Positions 1 through 6,793 of a DNA stretch of 36,269 bases are shown piece after piece; position 1 is the stretch's first letter; every line of letters begins with the position of its first letter. Source of the DNA: Actinomycetota bacterium (lineage in GTDB: Bacteria > Actinomycetota > Acidimicrobiia > Acidimicrobiales > Acidimicrobilacustridaceae). The DNA lies in contig JACPNV010000051.1 of assembly GCA_016185305.1 (NCBI GenBank), forward strand, positions 1 to 36,269, in the 5' to 3' direction. Made by a program: the position numbers and the translations under genes. The notes beneath the pieces were generated by a model. The model was not told the origin of the DNA. It was given only the letters and a program-made list of their open reading frames with translations, and ran no database searches.

Positions 1-59
1 TCGGGCGTGGCACCGGTGATATCGGTGACCCGCGCCTCGATCTCGGGATCCAAAGGCAT
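1..59 (-). CDS. 5' end of a leftward gene, product unknown (partial)
   Basis: On the minus strand an ATG at 59-57 opens a frame that stays open to the window edge (19 codons, beginning MPLDPEIEARV). A strong purine-rich ribosome site (GGGAGGGAAG) lies immediately upstream of the ATG, which is the main reason for calling it. The residues look like the N-terminus of a soluble enzyme; such MPLDP starts occur in alpha/beta-hydrolase esterases, but nineteen residues are too few to assign a family. The gene runs off the left edge. Confidence 0.5.
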   Translation of the reverse strand, partial: MPLDPEIEARVTDITGATP

Positions 60-162
60 GCTTCCCTCCCAGATGCGCCCTCCCGCGGCGCCATCTGCTC
101 GACAGCCGATGGTAGGCCCGATGGGTCGGGGACGCGTGGTGAGGGTGACCTCTCGAACCGGG

Positions 163-195
163 CCGCCAGGCGCGCCGTTTGTGGCGCGCTGGCGG
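163..195. repeat. Long GC-rich palindrome, copy 1
   Basis: The left arm 163-176 (CCGCCAGGCGCGCC) and right arm 183-195 (GGCGCGCTGGCGG) are complementary apart from one bulged G, around the six-base loop GTTTGT. The core is repeated at 231-249. It lies between the leftward gene starting at 59 and tRNA-Thr, so it could be an operator for the leftward gene or a hairpin in a transcript. No gene ends just before it, so a simple terminator role is not obvious. Confidence 0.6.
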
Positions 196-230
196 TCCGG
201 TTCCGCCCCCGTCGTGATCTGGGCCGCCGA

Positions 231-249
231 GCGCGCCATTTGTGGCGCG
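231..249. repeat. GC-rich palindrome, copy 2
   Basis: CGCGCC (232-237), loop ATTTGT, GGCGCG (244-249). Nineteen bases here differ from 170-188 at only one position (A for G in the loop), so this is a second copy of the same palindromic element, 61 nt further on. Two copies at a fixed distance suggest a binding site for a dimeric regulator, or a dispersed repeat family. Confidence 0.6.
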
Positions 250-303
250 TGTGACGGCTCGAATGGCTTGGTTTGTCCTGGTTCGCCCGACAGTGCCTCG
301 CGA

Positions 304-309
304 TATGCT
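304..309 (+). promoter_or_regulatory. Candidate -10 box of tRNA-Thr
   Basis: TATGCT ends 15 nt before the mature tRNA start, a suitable place for a tRNA gene promoter. No convincing -35 hexamer is visible at 16-18 nt, so this rests on the -10 match and its position. Confidence 0.35.
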
Positions 310-324
310 GCGGAACCCCAACCC

Positions 325-400
325 GCCCGGATAGCTCAGTCGGCAGAGCGGTTCACTCGTAATGAACAGGTCAAGGGTTCGATTCCCTTTCCGGGCTCCA
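325..400 (+). tRNA. tRNA-Thr (anticodon CGT)
   Basis: A full cloverleaf can be drawn. The acceptor stem is GCCCGGA with TCCGGGC. The D arm is GCTC/GAGC. The anticodon stem GTTCA/TGAAC encloses loop CTCGTAA, giving anticodon CGT (codon ACG, threonine). The T arm is AAGGG-TTCGATT-CCCTT. Discriminator T397 is followed by an encoded CCA (398-400), as is usual for actinobacterial tRNA-Thr genes. The gene stands alone; the next coding region starts at 584. Confidence 0.97.
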
Positions 401-572
401 CGCTGACGGGCGACCGATGACCTGGTCGCTCGCCGGGTGGAACCGAGGGCTTCGAGTTGGTTGGCTACGAGCGCCGCGCCGACCCCGACATTCGTCGAGC
501 CCCTTCACCACCTGCTGGACGGATCATCACGGTTTGCTCATGAACGCTCCGCAGATTGGACGGCGCCAGACC

Positions 573-579
573 AGGAGGT
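573..579 (+). promoter_or_regulatory. Strong Shine-Dalgarno for the gene at 584
   Basis: AGGAGGT sits four bases before the ATG at 584. It fixes this start and is one of the few near-perfect ribosome sites in the window. Confidence 0.7.
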
Positions 580-583
580 CTAG

Positions 584-1066
584 ATGGGCGATACCTTCCC
601 GCATCCAACCGAGCCGGCGTCTGACGGCACCGGGCTGACTCGGACGGGCCGCGGCGACAGGCCCGCCACGCGTGTCGGCGTCACAGACGTTGCTGCATCG
701 CCCGTCGCGGCGATCGGTCCGTCCCGCTCGGTCCGTTCCGCGATCGTTCTGCTGTTGGTCGTGACGCTCGCTGCCGCGGGCGTCGCCGGAGTCGCCCTGG
801 CCGCTTCGAGCTCGACGAAGCCGGACGGCACCGCGGGCGTCTCCACCGCGCCGGCCCCGCCCGGCGCGAGCCTGACAGGCACGGCCGGGATGACCGACAC
901 GGCCGGCAGTGGCATGGAGGACGCGGCTGGCATGGACGACACAGCAGGCATGCAGGCTCCGAGCGATACCGGAGCCGCCTGCAGCGACGTTTCCGGCGCT
1001 ACGACGATGGGTGACGGGATGATCATGGCGCCGCTTCCCCCGCGCCCACCGACGCCAGCCGAATGA
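584..1066 (+). CDS. Membrane-anchored Met/Asp-rich protein, probable 5' part of a split gene
   Basis: The 160-residue product has a polar N-terminus (1-48), one hydrophobic segment (about 51-74) and an exported low-complexity region (about 75-148) with imperfect repeats such as AGMTDTAG, GMEDAAG and GMDDTAG, rich in Met, Asp, Thr and Gly. It ends in PPTPAE, with its stop overlapping the ATG at 1063. The next frame encodes a compact domain with no signal of its own, so the two are probably one protein. I recall actinobacterial secreted proteins in which a signal segment is followed by a domain containing YANT...GPKLIGAM...GGPLTQWHxH; there the two parts are continuous. Function is unknown. The Met/Asp repeats could bind metal, but that is a guess. 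Confidence 0.65.
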   Translation: MGDTFPHPTEPASDGTGLTRTGRGDRPATRVGVTDVAASPVAAIGPSRSVRSAIVLLLVVTLAAAGVAGVALAASSSTKPDGTAGVSTAPAPPGASLTGTAGMTDTAGSGMEDAAGMDDTAGMQAPSDTGAACSDVSGATTMGDGMIMAPLPPRPPTPAE

Positions 1067-1374
1067 TCTACGCCAACACAGTGAAGGGCCCCAAGCTCAT
1101 CGGTGCGATGTACCTCTCCGGCCAGAGGTGCCAGCCCGGCCCGGACATCGGCGGACCCCTCACCCAGTGGCACGCACATGCGAGCCTCTGCCTTGACACC
1201 GGTGGCAACGTCTTGGGCGAACCCGACCAGAACGGCAACTGCACCAAGGGTCGTGCGACCAAAGGCAGCCAGTTCATGCTCCACGTGTGGCTCGCGCCGA
1301 GCCTCGGCGACCCGCTCCAGCCGGAGGTCACGCGCTCCCAGTACGCCCAGATCATCCGCACCGGGAACCTCTGA
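1063..1374 (+). CDS. Conserved His-containing domain, probable 3' part of the split gene
   Basis: The 103-residue frame starts at an ATG that overlaps the previous stop (ATGA). It contains YANTVKGPKLIGAMY, GGPLTQWHAHASLC and FMLHVW, a pattern of paired His and Cys residues typical of a small secreted domain I have seen in actinobacterial hypothetical proteins; it may bind a metal. It has no signal peptide or membrane segment. Read upwards, the same frame stays open to 1015 and gives APTDASR directly before MIYANT, which looks like natural protein. This supports a frame change near the five-C run at 1037-1041 rather than an independent gene. Translational coupling of two separate proteins is the alternative. 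Confidence 0.55.
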   Translation: MIYANTVKGPKLIGAMYLSGQRCQPGPDIGGPLTQWHAHASLCLDTGGNVLGEPDQNGNCTKGRATKGSQFMLHVWLAPSLGDPLQPEVTRSQYAQIIRTGNL

Positions 1375-1551
1375 ACGCACGGTGCCGGTGGCGGCGCTCG
1401 GTCGTGTGCGATGTCGTCAGGTCTCCGGCCGGCCGTACGGGTTCGCTCACGAGGAACGGGTCGAGCCGATCTCGGCGTTGCCAGACCACGCCCGGTCCGA
1501 TCAACATGGGGTCGTCTCGGCGGCCGACCACGTGGGCGAGGAGGACACAGA

Positions 1552-2373
1552 ATGGCGAGCAACGGACTTCCCACCGCCGGCGGCCTGGCGTACCGCGAAG
1601 CAGGGCCGGCTGATGCGCCCGTCGTCCTTCTCGTGCACGGGTGGCCGGAGTCGTCGTGGATGTGGCGCCACACGATCGACGCGCTTGCAGCGGCCGGCCT
1701 GCGCGCGATCGCGCCCGACCTGGCCGGCTACGGCGACTCGCCGTTGCGGCGGCCGGCGACCTGGGCCATGCATCGGGAGGCGCTCGAGGAGTTCCGGCAG
1801 GCAGTCGGTCTCGAGCATCTCGGGCTGGCCGTGCACGACTGGGGCGGGCTCATCGGCTTGCGATGGGCGTGCGATCACCCGGGCGTCGTGCGGGCGATGA
1901 GCATCAGCGACACCGGCTTCTTCCCCGACGGCAAGTGGCACGACCTGGCTGCGACCATGCGGACGCCGGGCGAGGGTGAAGCGATCATCGAGCTCTTCGA
2001 TCGAGAGGCGTTCGGCTCTTCGTTGCGCGCGTTCTCACCCGGCATGGACGATGTCGACCTCGACGAGTACTACCGGCCGTTCACGACCCCCGAAGGCCGG
2101 GCGGCGCAGCTCGAGCTCTATCGCTCAGGAGAGTTCTCCGAGCTCGTCCCCTATGAAGGTGAGCTCGCCGCCCTGAACGTGCCGACGTTGATCCTGTGGG
2201 GTGCGGACGATGCGTTCGCGAGGGTCGCCTCGGCCCACCGCTTCAAGAAGGAGATCCCGCGCGCGGAGCTGGAGCTTCTCGACGGCGTCGGCCACTTCGC
2301 TCCGGATGACGCTCCCGAGGAGTTCAGCCGCCGAGTGGTGGCGTTCTTCTCCCGAACGATGCTCGGCAGGTGA
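1552..2373 (+). CDS. Alpha/beta-hydrolase, epoxide hydrolase/haloalkane dehalogenase type
   Basis: This 273-residue soluble hydrolase has the features of the EH/HLD branch of the alpha/beta fold. The oxyanion loop is HGWPES (29-34). The nucleophile Asp96 lies in the elbow HDWGG (95-99). The acid is probably Asp219 or Asp220 in WGADD, and the catalytic base is His248 in GVGHFAPDD. A cap domain fills about 125-200. Using Asp rather than Ser as nucleophile separates it from esterases and fits hydrolysis of epoxides or carbon-halogen bonds; which substrate cannot be told. The start at 1552 follows GAGGAGG with good spacing. The frame is open further upstream, but that part is Arg/Gly-rich and does not look conserved. 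It converges on the GGDEF gene with a 7-nt gap. Confidence 0.88.
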   Translation: MASNGLPTAGGLAYREAGPADAPVVLLVHGWPESSWMWRHTIDALAAAGLRAIAPDLAGYGDSPLRRPATWAMHREALEEFRQAVGLEHLGLAVHDWGGLIGLRWACDHPGVVRAMSISDTGFFPDGKWHDLAATMRTPGEGEAIIELFDREAFGSSLRAFSPGMDDVDLDEYYRPFTTPEGRAAQLELYRSGEFSELVPYEGELAALNVPTLILWGADDAFARVASAHRFKKEIPRAELELLDGVGHFAPDDAPEEFSRRVVAFFSRTMLGR

Positions 2374-2380
2374 GCACGGC

Positions 2381-3808
2381 TCACCCCTCGAGCTCGCGTA
2401 GCGAGCCACGTTCTGCGAGCTCGAACCGGTTCCGGCCGGCCCGCTTCGCCTTGTACAGCGCTTCGTCGGCGGCGCTCAGCAAGCGAGCCGGGTCGGCATT
2501 CTGGTCGTCGGTGAGTGCGATGCCCCCGCTCAAGGTCAGCGTCACCTCGGCGGGGCCCACGTCGATGGGTTTGGTGAAGGCCTCGCTCAGGCGATCGGCG
2601 ACGCCCTTGGCCGCGTCGAGCCCGGCGAGATCGGGGCACACGAGGACGAACTCGTCGCCCCCGAAGCGGCCCGCGGTGTCGATGGTCCGCACGGTGCCCG
2701 CCAGCCGGGACGCGGCCTCGACGATCAGCGTGTCGCCCGCCTCGTGGCCGTACGTGTCGTTGACCGCTTTGAAGTGATCGAAGTCGACGTAGAGGACGGC
2801 GACGGGACCGTCACCGCGGCTGAGCCCGGCCAGCGCGAACCTGAGTCGCTCCATCAGCAGGCGCCGGTTGGCGAGCCCGGTGAGGGGATCGTGCAGGGCC
2901 AGCCGAGCCAACTCGGCCTCGAACCGCTTTCGCTCGGAGATGTCGGTGATGTGGACGATGCCGTAACGGTCACCGGTATCGTCCTCGACCCGGCGCGAGC
3001 GAATCCGCACCCAGATCTCCTTGCCGTCCGCACGCACCATCCGGACCTCGCGGTCGAGTTGCTCGAGCTGGCCCTGGGATGCCGCCGCGGCACCTTGGAG
3101 AAGCGCACCGATGTCGTCCTCGTGCACGAAGTCTTGCGCGGACCGGCCGACGGCGTCGTCCGGTCGGTAGCCGGTGAGCTCGACGAGGGCTTCGTTGATC
3201 TCGAGGATCTCCCCGAGCTTCTCGTCGGACAGCCCGACCATTGCCATGCCGATCGGCGCCTGAGCGAAGCTCGCCTGGTAGCGCGCTTCGGTGCGCTTGA
3301 GGAGCGCCAAGGCGGAGGTCGTCTCCTCGGTCACCATCTCGCGCTCGACAAGGTGGCCAAAGTCGCGCAGCGTGGATCGGTCGTCTGCGGAGAAGGTCCG
3401 GGGTTCATGATCGATGATGCACAGCGTCCCGACGTTGTGCCCGCCCGAGCCGTGCAACGGCACGCTGGCATAGAAGACGATGCGAGGCGTGCCGGTGACC
3501 AGCGGGTTGTCGGCGAACCGACTGTCGTTCGTCGCGTCTTCGACGACGAACACCTCGTCACCGAGGATGGCGTGTCCGCAGAAGGACACGTCGCGGCCGG
3601 TCTCGGTCAGCTCCATGCCGACGCGGGACTTGAACCATTGCCGGTCACGGTCGACCAGGCTCACCAGCGCGACCGGTACCTGGAACGTGCGCGACGCCAG
3701 CCGGGTGATGTCGTCGAATCGCTTCTCGGGCGCCGTATCGAGCAGCCCGAGATCGACGAGGTCGGCGAGCCGGTCGTCCTCGTCCTGGGCGTCTCCTGGC
3801 GGCTGCAT
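2381..3808 (-). CDS. GAF-PAS-GGDEF diguanylate cyclase
   Basis: The 475-residue cytoplasmic signalling protein has an N-terminal GAF domain (about 27-155, with FDDITRLASRTF and the conserved SFCGHAIL), a PAS domain with PAC tail (about 173-297, ending HITDISERKR), and a C-terminal GGDEF domain (about 300-468). The active site GGDEF (383-387) is intact, and the RTID motif (374-377) stands exactly five residues upstream, as in the product-inhibition I-site. It should make cyclic di-GMP from two GTP under control of GAF/PAS signals. I start at the ATG at 3808: the 71 codons further upstream are Ser/Arg/Thr-rich with no domain, and TAGGCT lies 8 nt before this ATG, consistent with a leaderless transcript. 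The remnant gene upstream ends only 22 nt away. Confidence 0.9.
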   Translation of the reverse strand: MQPPGDAQDEDDRLADLVDLGLLDTAPEKRFDDITRLASRTFQVPVALVSLVDRDRQWFKSRVGMELTETGRDVSFCGHAILGDEVFVVEDATNDSRFADNPLVTGTPRIVFYASVPLHGSGGHNVGTLCIIDHEPRTFSADDRSTLRDFGHLVEREMVTEETTSALALLKRTEARYQASFAQAPIGMAMVGLSDEKLGEILEINEALVELTGYRPDDAVGRSAQDFVHEDDIGALLQGAAAASQGQLEQLDREVRMVRADGKEIWVRIRSRRVEDDTGDRYGIVHITDISERKRFEAELARLALHDPLTGLANRRLLMERLRFALAGLSRGDGPVAVLYVDFDHFKAVNDTYGHEAGDTLIVEAASRLAGTVRTIDTAGRFGGDEFVLVCPDLAGLDAAKGVADRLSEAFTKPIDVGPAEVTLTLSGGIALTDDQNADPARLLSAADEALYKAKRAGRNRFELAERGSLRELEG

Positions 3809-3816
3809 CGAGACCG

Positions 3817-3822
3817 AGCCTA
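3817..3822 (-). promoter_or_regulatory. Leaderless -10 box of the GGDEF gene
   Basis: TAGGCT on the minus strand, then eight bases, then the ATG. No Shine-Dalgarno intervenes. Transcription would start at or near the A of the start codon. Confidence 0.5.
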
Positions 3823-3830
3823 CGGCTGGA

Positions 3831-4217
3831 TCAGCACAAGTAGGTCTCCCAGCCGGCGCGGAGCTCGGCGATGTGCCACGACGTTCGCAGCAGGCGGTTG
3901 CGTTCGTCGCCGTCAGCCGCGTCGGCCGCGGTCGCAACGCGCGTCTCGACGAGATCGAGGAGGATCGCACGCTCATCGCGGGTGAGACCGTAGGCATCGC
4001 AGAACAGGCGGAGGCGTTCACCTCGACGCGCCGGGGCCGGATCGAATCCCGTCTCGGCCGCTTCCCAGTCCGGTGTCAGCGGCACAAGCGGCCACACCGA
4101 GTCGGCTACGTCGAGCAGGTGCTCTGTTCGCGGCAGGCCGTCAGCGTCGTGCGAGGCACGAAGCTCACCCGCGAGTGCAGCCAGCGCCGCGTCGCTCATG
4201 GATGCCGGCGAGGTCAT
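3831..4217 (-). CDS. Phosphotransferase (APH-family) remnant lacking the catalytic segment
   Basis: The 128-residue product resembles two separated pieces of the aminoglycoside-phosphotransferase family. MSDAALAALAGELRASHDA matches the helix before the catalytic loop, and LLDVADSVWPLVPLT followed by RLRLFCDAYGLTRDERAILL matches the part after it. The stretch that normally lies between them, with the HxDxxxxN loop and the DxD/DFD metal site, is absent, as is the whole N-terminal lobe. It therefore looks like an internally deleted, non-catalytic relic rather than a working kinase. A second in-frame ATG at 4199 is an equally possible start. The gene is divergent from an intact APH-fold gene at 4260. 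Family placement is from memory of typical sequences. Confidence 0.6.
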   Translation of the reverse strand: MTSPASMSDAALAALAGELRASHDADGLPRTEHLLDVADSVWPLVPLTPDWEAAETGFDPAPARRGERLRLFCDAYGLTRDERAILLDLVETRVATAADAADGDERNRLLRTSWHIAELRAGWETYLC

Positions 4218-4259
4218 CCGCCTGGTCTACACGAGTCGGCTCCGGCGAGACTGTCCGGT

Positions 4260-5195
4260 GTGGACGAGCCGATCGACGAGATCCTCAACCATCCGATCCT
4301 CAACCATCAGGAGGACGACGACTTCGAGCCGTGGCCGGAACGTCTCGCGTTGCTCGAGCGCATCGCGGTTGAAGCCGCCCGCCGCCTCGACCGCGAGCTC
4401 ATGGAGACTCCCTCGCTCGGGTTCCAGGGCGGCTCGATCGGCTACCCGACGACGAGCGGCGAGTGGTTGAGCGTTCGCGTGACTCCCCTGAAGGGCGACG
4501 ACTACCGCGCCGTGCGCGAACGGATCCGTTTGGCTGACCGCATCGTTCCGACGTCGATCCCGCGCCCGCACGAGATCGCGTCCGAGCTCTTCACCGTCGG
4601 CGACGACAGCGTGTTCGCCTCGCTCAACCCGTTGGCGCCGGGGCGCGCCTGCAGCCGCTACCCGTGCCTGACGGAGGACGATCCGCTCATCACCGAGGAC
4701 TACGTGCGTGCCCTTCGCACCCACGCCGACACGCTCGCCCGCATCCAGCAGGCGCCGCCCCACAGCCAGACCCTGCACGCCCGGTTCGGAGCCTGGGTGC
4801 GCGAAGAGTGCCTCGTCTACACGAGTCTGAGCATCGACCGGCTCGTCACAGGTCACGGCGACTTCCACTGGGGCAACTTCCGCGTGCCCGAGCCGTTCAT
4901 CGTCGACTGGGAGTACTGGGGCAAGGTCCCAGAGGGCTACGACGCCGCGCAGCTCCTCGTCATGTCGCTCGCGGTGCCGCGCATCGTCGAGCTCATCCGT
5001 GAGGTCTTCGGCGACCAGCTCGACACTGCGGATGGGAGAAGGTGCCAGGCGCTCTGGTGCCACGTCGTCTTGCTCTCGCGGAAGTACGAGGGCGCGTTCG
5101 GCCGGCTGGCGCCAGCAGTGCAGGCCTTCATGGTCGATGAGCTCGACGTCGAGCCGTCGCACCGCGAGCTCGGAGGCCCGCCCTGGGAAGAGTGA
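4260..5195 (+). CDS. APH-fold phosphotransferase/kinase-like protein
   Basis: The 311-residue protein carries the catalytic core of the aminoglycoside-phosphotransferase/choline-kinase fold. HGDFHWGNF (199-207) is the catalytic Brenner loop, with Asp201 as base and Asn206 for metal, and VDWEYW (215-220) holds the second metal Asp216. The N-terminal lobe is short and I see no clear Lys-Glu pair. The substrate is unknown; members phosphorylate small hydroxylated molecules including sugars, choline and antibiotics. The start is a GTG at 4260, the first plausible start in frame that leaves room for the divergent gene. The next gene starts 83 nt downstream behind its own candidate promoter, so operon membership is uncertain. 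Confidence 0.8.
   Translation: MDEPIDEILNHPILNHQEDDDFEPWPERLALLERIAVEAARRLDRELMETPSLGFQGGSIGYPTTSGEWLSVRVTPLKGDDYRAVRERIRLADRIVPTSIPRPHEIASELFTVGDDSVFASLNPLAPGRACSRYPCLTEDDPLITEDYVRALRTHADTLARIQQAPPHSQTLHARFGAWVREECLVYTSLSIDRLVTGHGDFHWGNFRVPEPFIVDWEYWGKVPEGYDAAQLLVMSLAVPRIVELIREVFGDQLDTADGRRCQALWCHVVLLSRKYEGAFGRLAPAVQAFMVDELDVEPSHRELGGPPWEE
4281..4308 (+). repeat. Short tandem duplication inside the kinase gene
   Basis: The 13-mer ATCCTCAACCATC occurs at 4281-4293 and again at 4296-4308, in frame, encoding ILNHP-ILNHQ near the N-terminus. It is a small in-frame slippage duplication. Confidence 0.7.
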
Positions 5196-5200
5196 CCTGG

Positions 5201-5206
5201 TACGGT
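5201..5206 (+). promoter_or_regulatory. Candidate -10 box (TACGGT) before the lipoprotein-ligase-methyltransferase run
   Basis: TACGGT lies six bases past the kinase stop codon and 72 nt before the ATG at 5279. The same hexamer precedes panD (19087) and coaX (22910). It would give the three downstream genes their own transcript with a leader of about 65 nt. No clear -35 is visible. Confidence 0.35.
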
Positions 5207-5278
5207 CAGCAGATCACGACCATGATCGCCGGCGTTGGCTGAGCGACGAGGGGAAGAGGAAGGACAAGCAGTCGACCG

Positions 5279-5554
5279 ATGCGGTACCGCGTGATCGAGG
5301 GCAAGCTCGTCAGGGTGAGCGAGCAAGACGCGCCACCACTCACGACGTTCTCGCGGCGCAAGTTCATCAGTGGCTCGTTCCTTGCGGTCGGCGCAGCCGC
5401 GCTCACCGGTTGCGGGCTCCCCGGGTTCGGCGGCGGCACGACGGCGAGCGGTAGCCGCAGCGGAAGCCGGGCCGGAGGTGGCGGCTACGTGGGCGGCGGC
5501 GGCTGGTTCGGCGGCGGCAGCAGCAGCGGCGGGAGCGGCGGCGGCGGTTCCTGA
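5279..5554 (+). CDS. Small Tat-exported lipoprotein with Gly/Ser-rich tail
   Basis: The 91-residue protein has a 24-residue polar head, then a twin-arginine motif SRRKF (25-29), a hydrophobic stretch, and a lipobox LTGC with Cys45. After the cysteine the mature part is almost only Gly and Ser with a few aromatics (YVGGGGWFGGG), ending GGGGS. It should be exported folded or modified by Tat, lipidated and anchored outside the membrane. The next gene, a glutathionylspermidine-synthase-like ligase, starts 15 nt downstream. In E. coli the related ligase YgiC is encoded beside YgiB, also a lipoprotein with a Gly/Ser-rich C-terminal part, so the pairing may be functional. No enzymatic domain is present. 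Confidence 0.8.
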   Translation: MRYRVIEGKLVRVSEQDAPPLTTFSRRKFISGSFLAVGAAALTGCGLPGFGGGTTASGSRSGSRAGGGGYVGGGGWFGGGSSSGGSGGGGS

Positions 5555-5569
5555 TCGGGTGGCCGGCCA

Positions 5570-6766
5570 GTGAAGCGGGTTTCGTTCCCACCACGTGCTG
5601 ACTGGCGCCAGCAGGTCATCGACAACGGCCTCATCTACCTTCCGACGTTCCTTTCCGACGGCACCACGCGCGACTACTGGAACGAAGGAGTCGCATACAC
5701 GTTCAGCGTCGACGAGGTCCGCTTCCTCGAGGACGCGGTCGCCGAGCTTCACGCCATGCACGAGGTCGCCGCGCAGCACGTCCTCGACCATGACCTGACC
5801 TCGAGGCTGGCGATCCCCGACTGGTGCGTGCCGGCGATCCGCGCGAGCTGGGACGATCGCTTCCCGACTGTGTACGGCCGGTTCGACCTGGCCTATGACC
5901 GCGAGCACGTGAAGCTGCTTGAGTACAACGCCGACACGCCGACGGCGCTGTTCGAGTCGGCGTACGTGCAACTGGCGTGGCTCTACGACCTGCAGGGCGA
6001 GTTGCCGGAGCAGACCGACCAGTGGAACGTGCTCGACGACGCGCTCGTCGGTTGCTGGAAGGAGCTGGCCGGATCGTTCGACGGTGATCTCGTCCACTTC
6101 GCGTACATGAACGAACCGACTGGCGAAGACATCATGAACACCTCGTACCTCGCCACGACTGCGGAGCGAGCAGGGCTCCGCACCGTGCTGCTCGAGTTCG
6201 CGGCGCTCGACCTCGACGCCAACGGCCACATCGTTGATCCTGACGGCGAGCGAGTCCGGGCCATCTTCAAGCTGTATCCGTGGGAGTGGATGGTCGACTT
6301 GCCCGCGGCCGAGCTCATCTTCGACACGGCGCTCGAGCGGACGGTCACCTGGATCGAACCGCCCTACAAGATGCTGTGGTCGAACAAGGGCATCCTGCCG
6401 GTGCTCTGGGAGCTGTTCCCCGACCACCCTCACCTGTTGCCCGCGTACTTCGATGAGCCCGGCGGCATGGAGGACTACGTCCGCAAGCCGATGCTGTCTC
6501 GTGAGGGATCCAACATCACGATCGTGCGCCACGGTACCGAGGTGCTGGCCATCGACGGGCCCTACGGTTCGGAGGGCTTTGTCTGCCAGGCCTACGTCGA
6601 CATCCCGACCTTCGAGACCCCCGACGGCCACGCGACGCCCTGCCTCGGTGCCTGGCTCGTCCAAGGCGCTCCCGCCGGTCTCGCCGTCCGCGAGTCTTAC
6701 GGCCCCATCACCGACAACCTTTCCCGCTTCACCCCCCACGTGGTGCTGCCTTCCGTCGAAGGCTGA
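5570..6766 (+). CDS. Glutathionylspermidine-synthase-like ATP-grasp ligase (YgiC/YjfC type)
   Basis: The 398-residue protein matches the C-terminal synthetase domain of glutathionylspermidine synthase, and the stand-alone YgiC/YjfC family, over its full length. The landmarks are the substrate-loop motif LLEYNADTPTALFE (116-129), FKLYPWEWM (233-241), PYKMLWSNKGILPVLWELFP (265-284), YVRKPMLSREGSNI (303-316) and EGFVCQAY (335-342). The fold is ATP-grasp; the parent enzyme joins the glycine carboxylate of glutathione to spermidine. There is no amidase (CHAP) domain. Actinobacteria of this kind normally use mycothiol, so the substrate is probably not glutathione. The start is the GTG at 5570, 15 nt after the lipoprotein stop. 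It is followed by a carboxyl methyltransferase, and the two may act in one pathway. Confidence 0.9.
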   Translation: MKRVSFPPRADWRQQVIDNGLIYLPTFLSDGTTRDYWNEGVAYTFSVDEVRFLEDAVAELHAMHEVAAQHVLDHDLTSRLAIPDWCVPAIRASWDDRFPTVYGRFDLAYDREHVKLLEYNADTPTALFESAYVQLAWLYDLQGELPEQTDQWNVLDDALVGCWKELAGSFDGDLVHFAYMNEPTGEDIMNTSYLATTAERAGLRTVLLEFAALDLDANGHIVDPDGERVRAIFKLYPWEWMVDLPAAELIFDTALERTVTWIEPPYKMLWSNKGILPVLWELFPDHPHLLPAYFDEPGGMEDYVRKPMLSREGSNITIVRHGTEVLAIDGPYGSEGFVCQAYVDIPTFETPDGHATPCLGAWLVQGAPAGLAVRESYGPITDNLSRFTPHVVLPSVEG

Positions 6767-6793
6767 CGGGCGAGCCGTGTCAGGATGCCTGCC

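Noticed and set aside
7..420. Plus-strand frame of 137 codons running across tRNA-Thr
   Set aside because: It reads through the tRNA gene and both palindromes and has no recognisable protein character.
1411..1551. Upstream extension of the alpha/beta-hydrolase
   Set aside because: Arg/Gly-rich residues with no similarity to the fold; the ATG at 1552 has a good ribosome site.
2744..3985. Open plus-strand frame of 413 codons
   Set aside because: It is antisense to the GAF-PAS-GGDEF gene, which has all its motifs intact.
3809..4021. Upstream extension of the GGDEF protein by 71 codons
   Set aside because: Ser/Arg/Thr-rich translation overlapping the neighbouring gene; the start at 3808 fits the domain boundary and the TAGGCT box.
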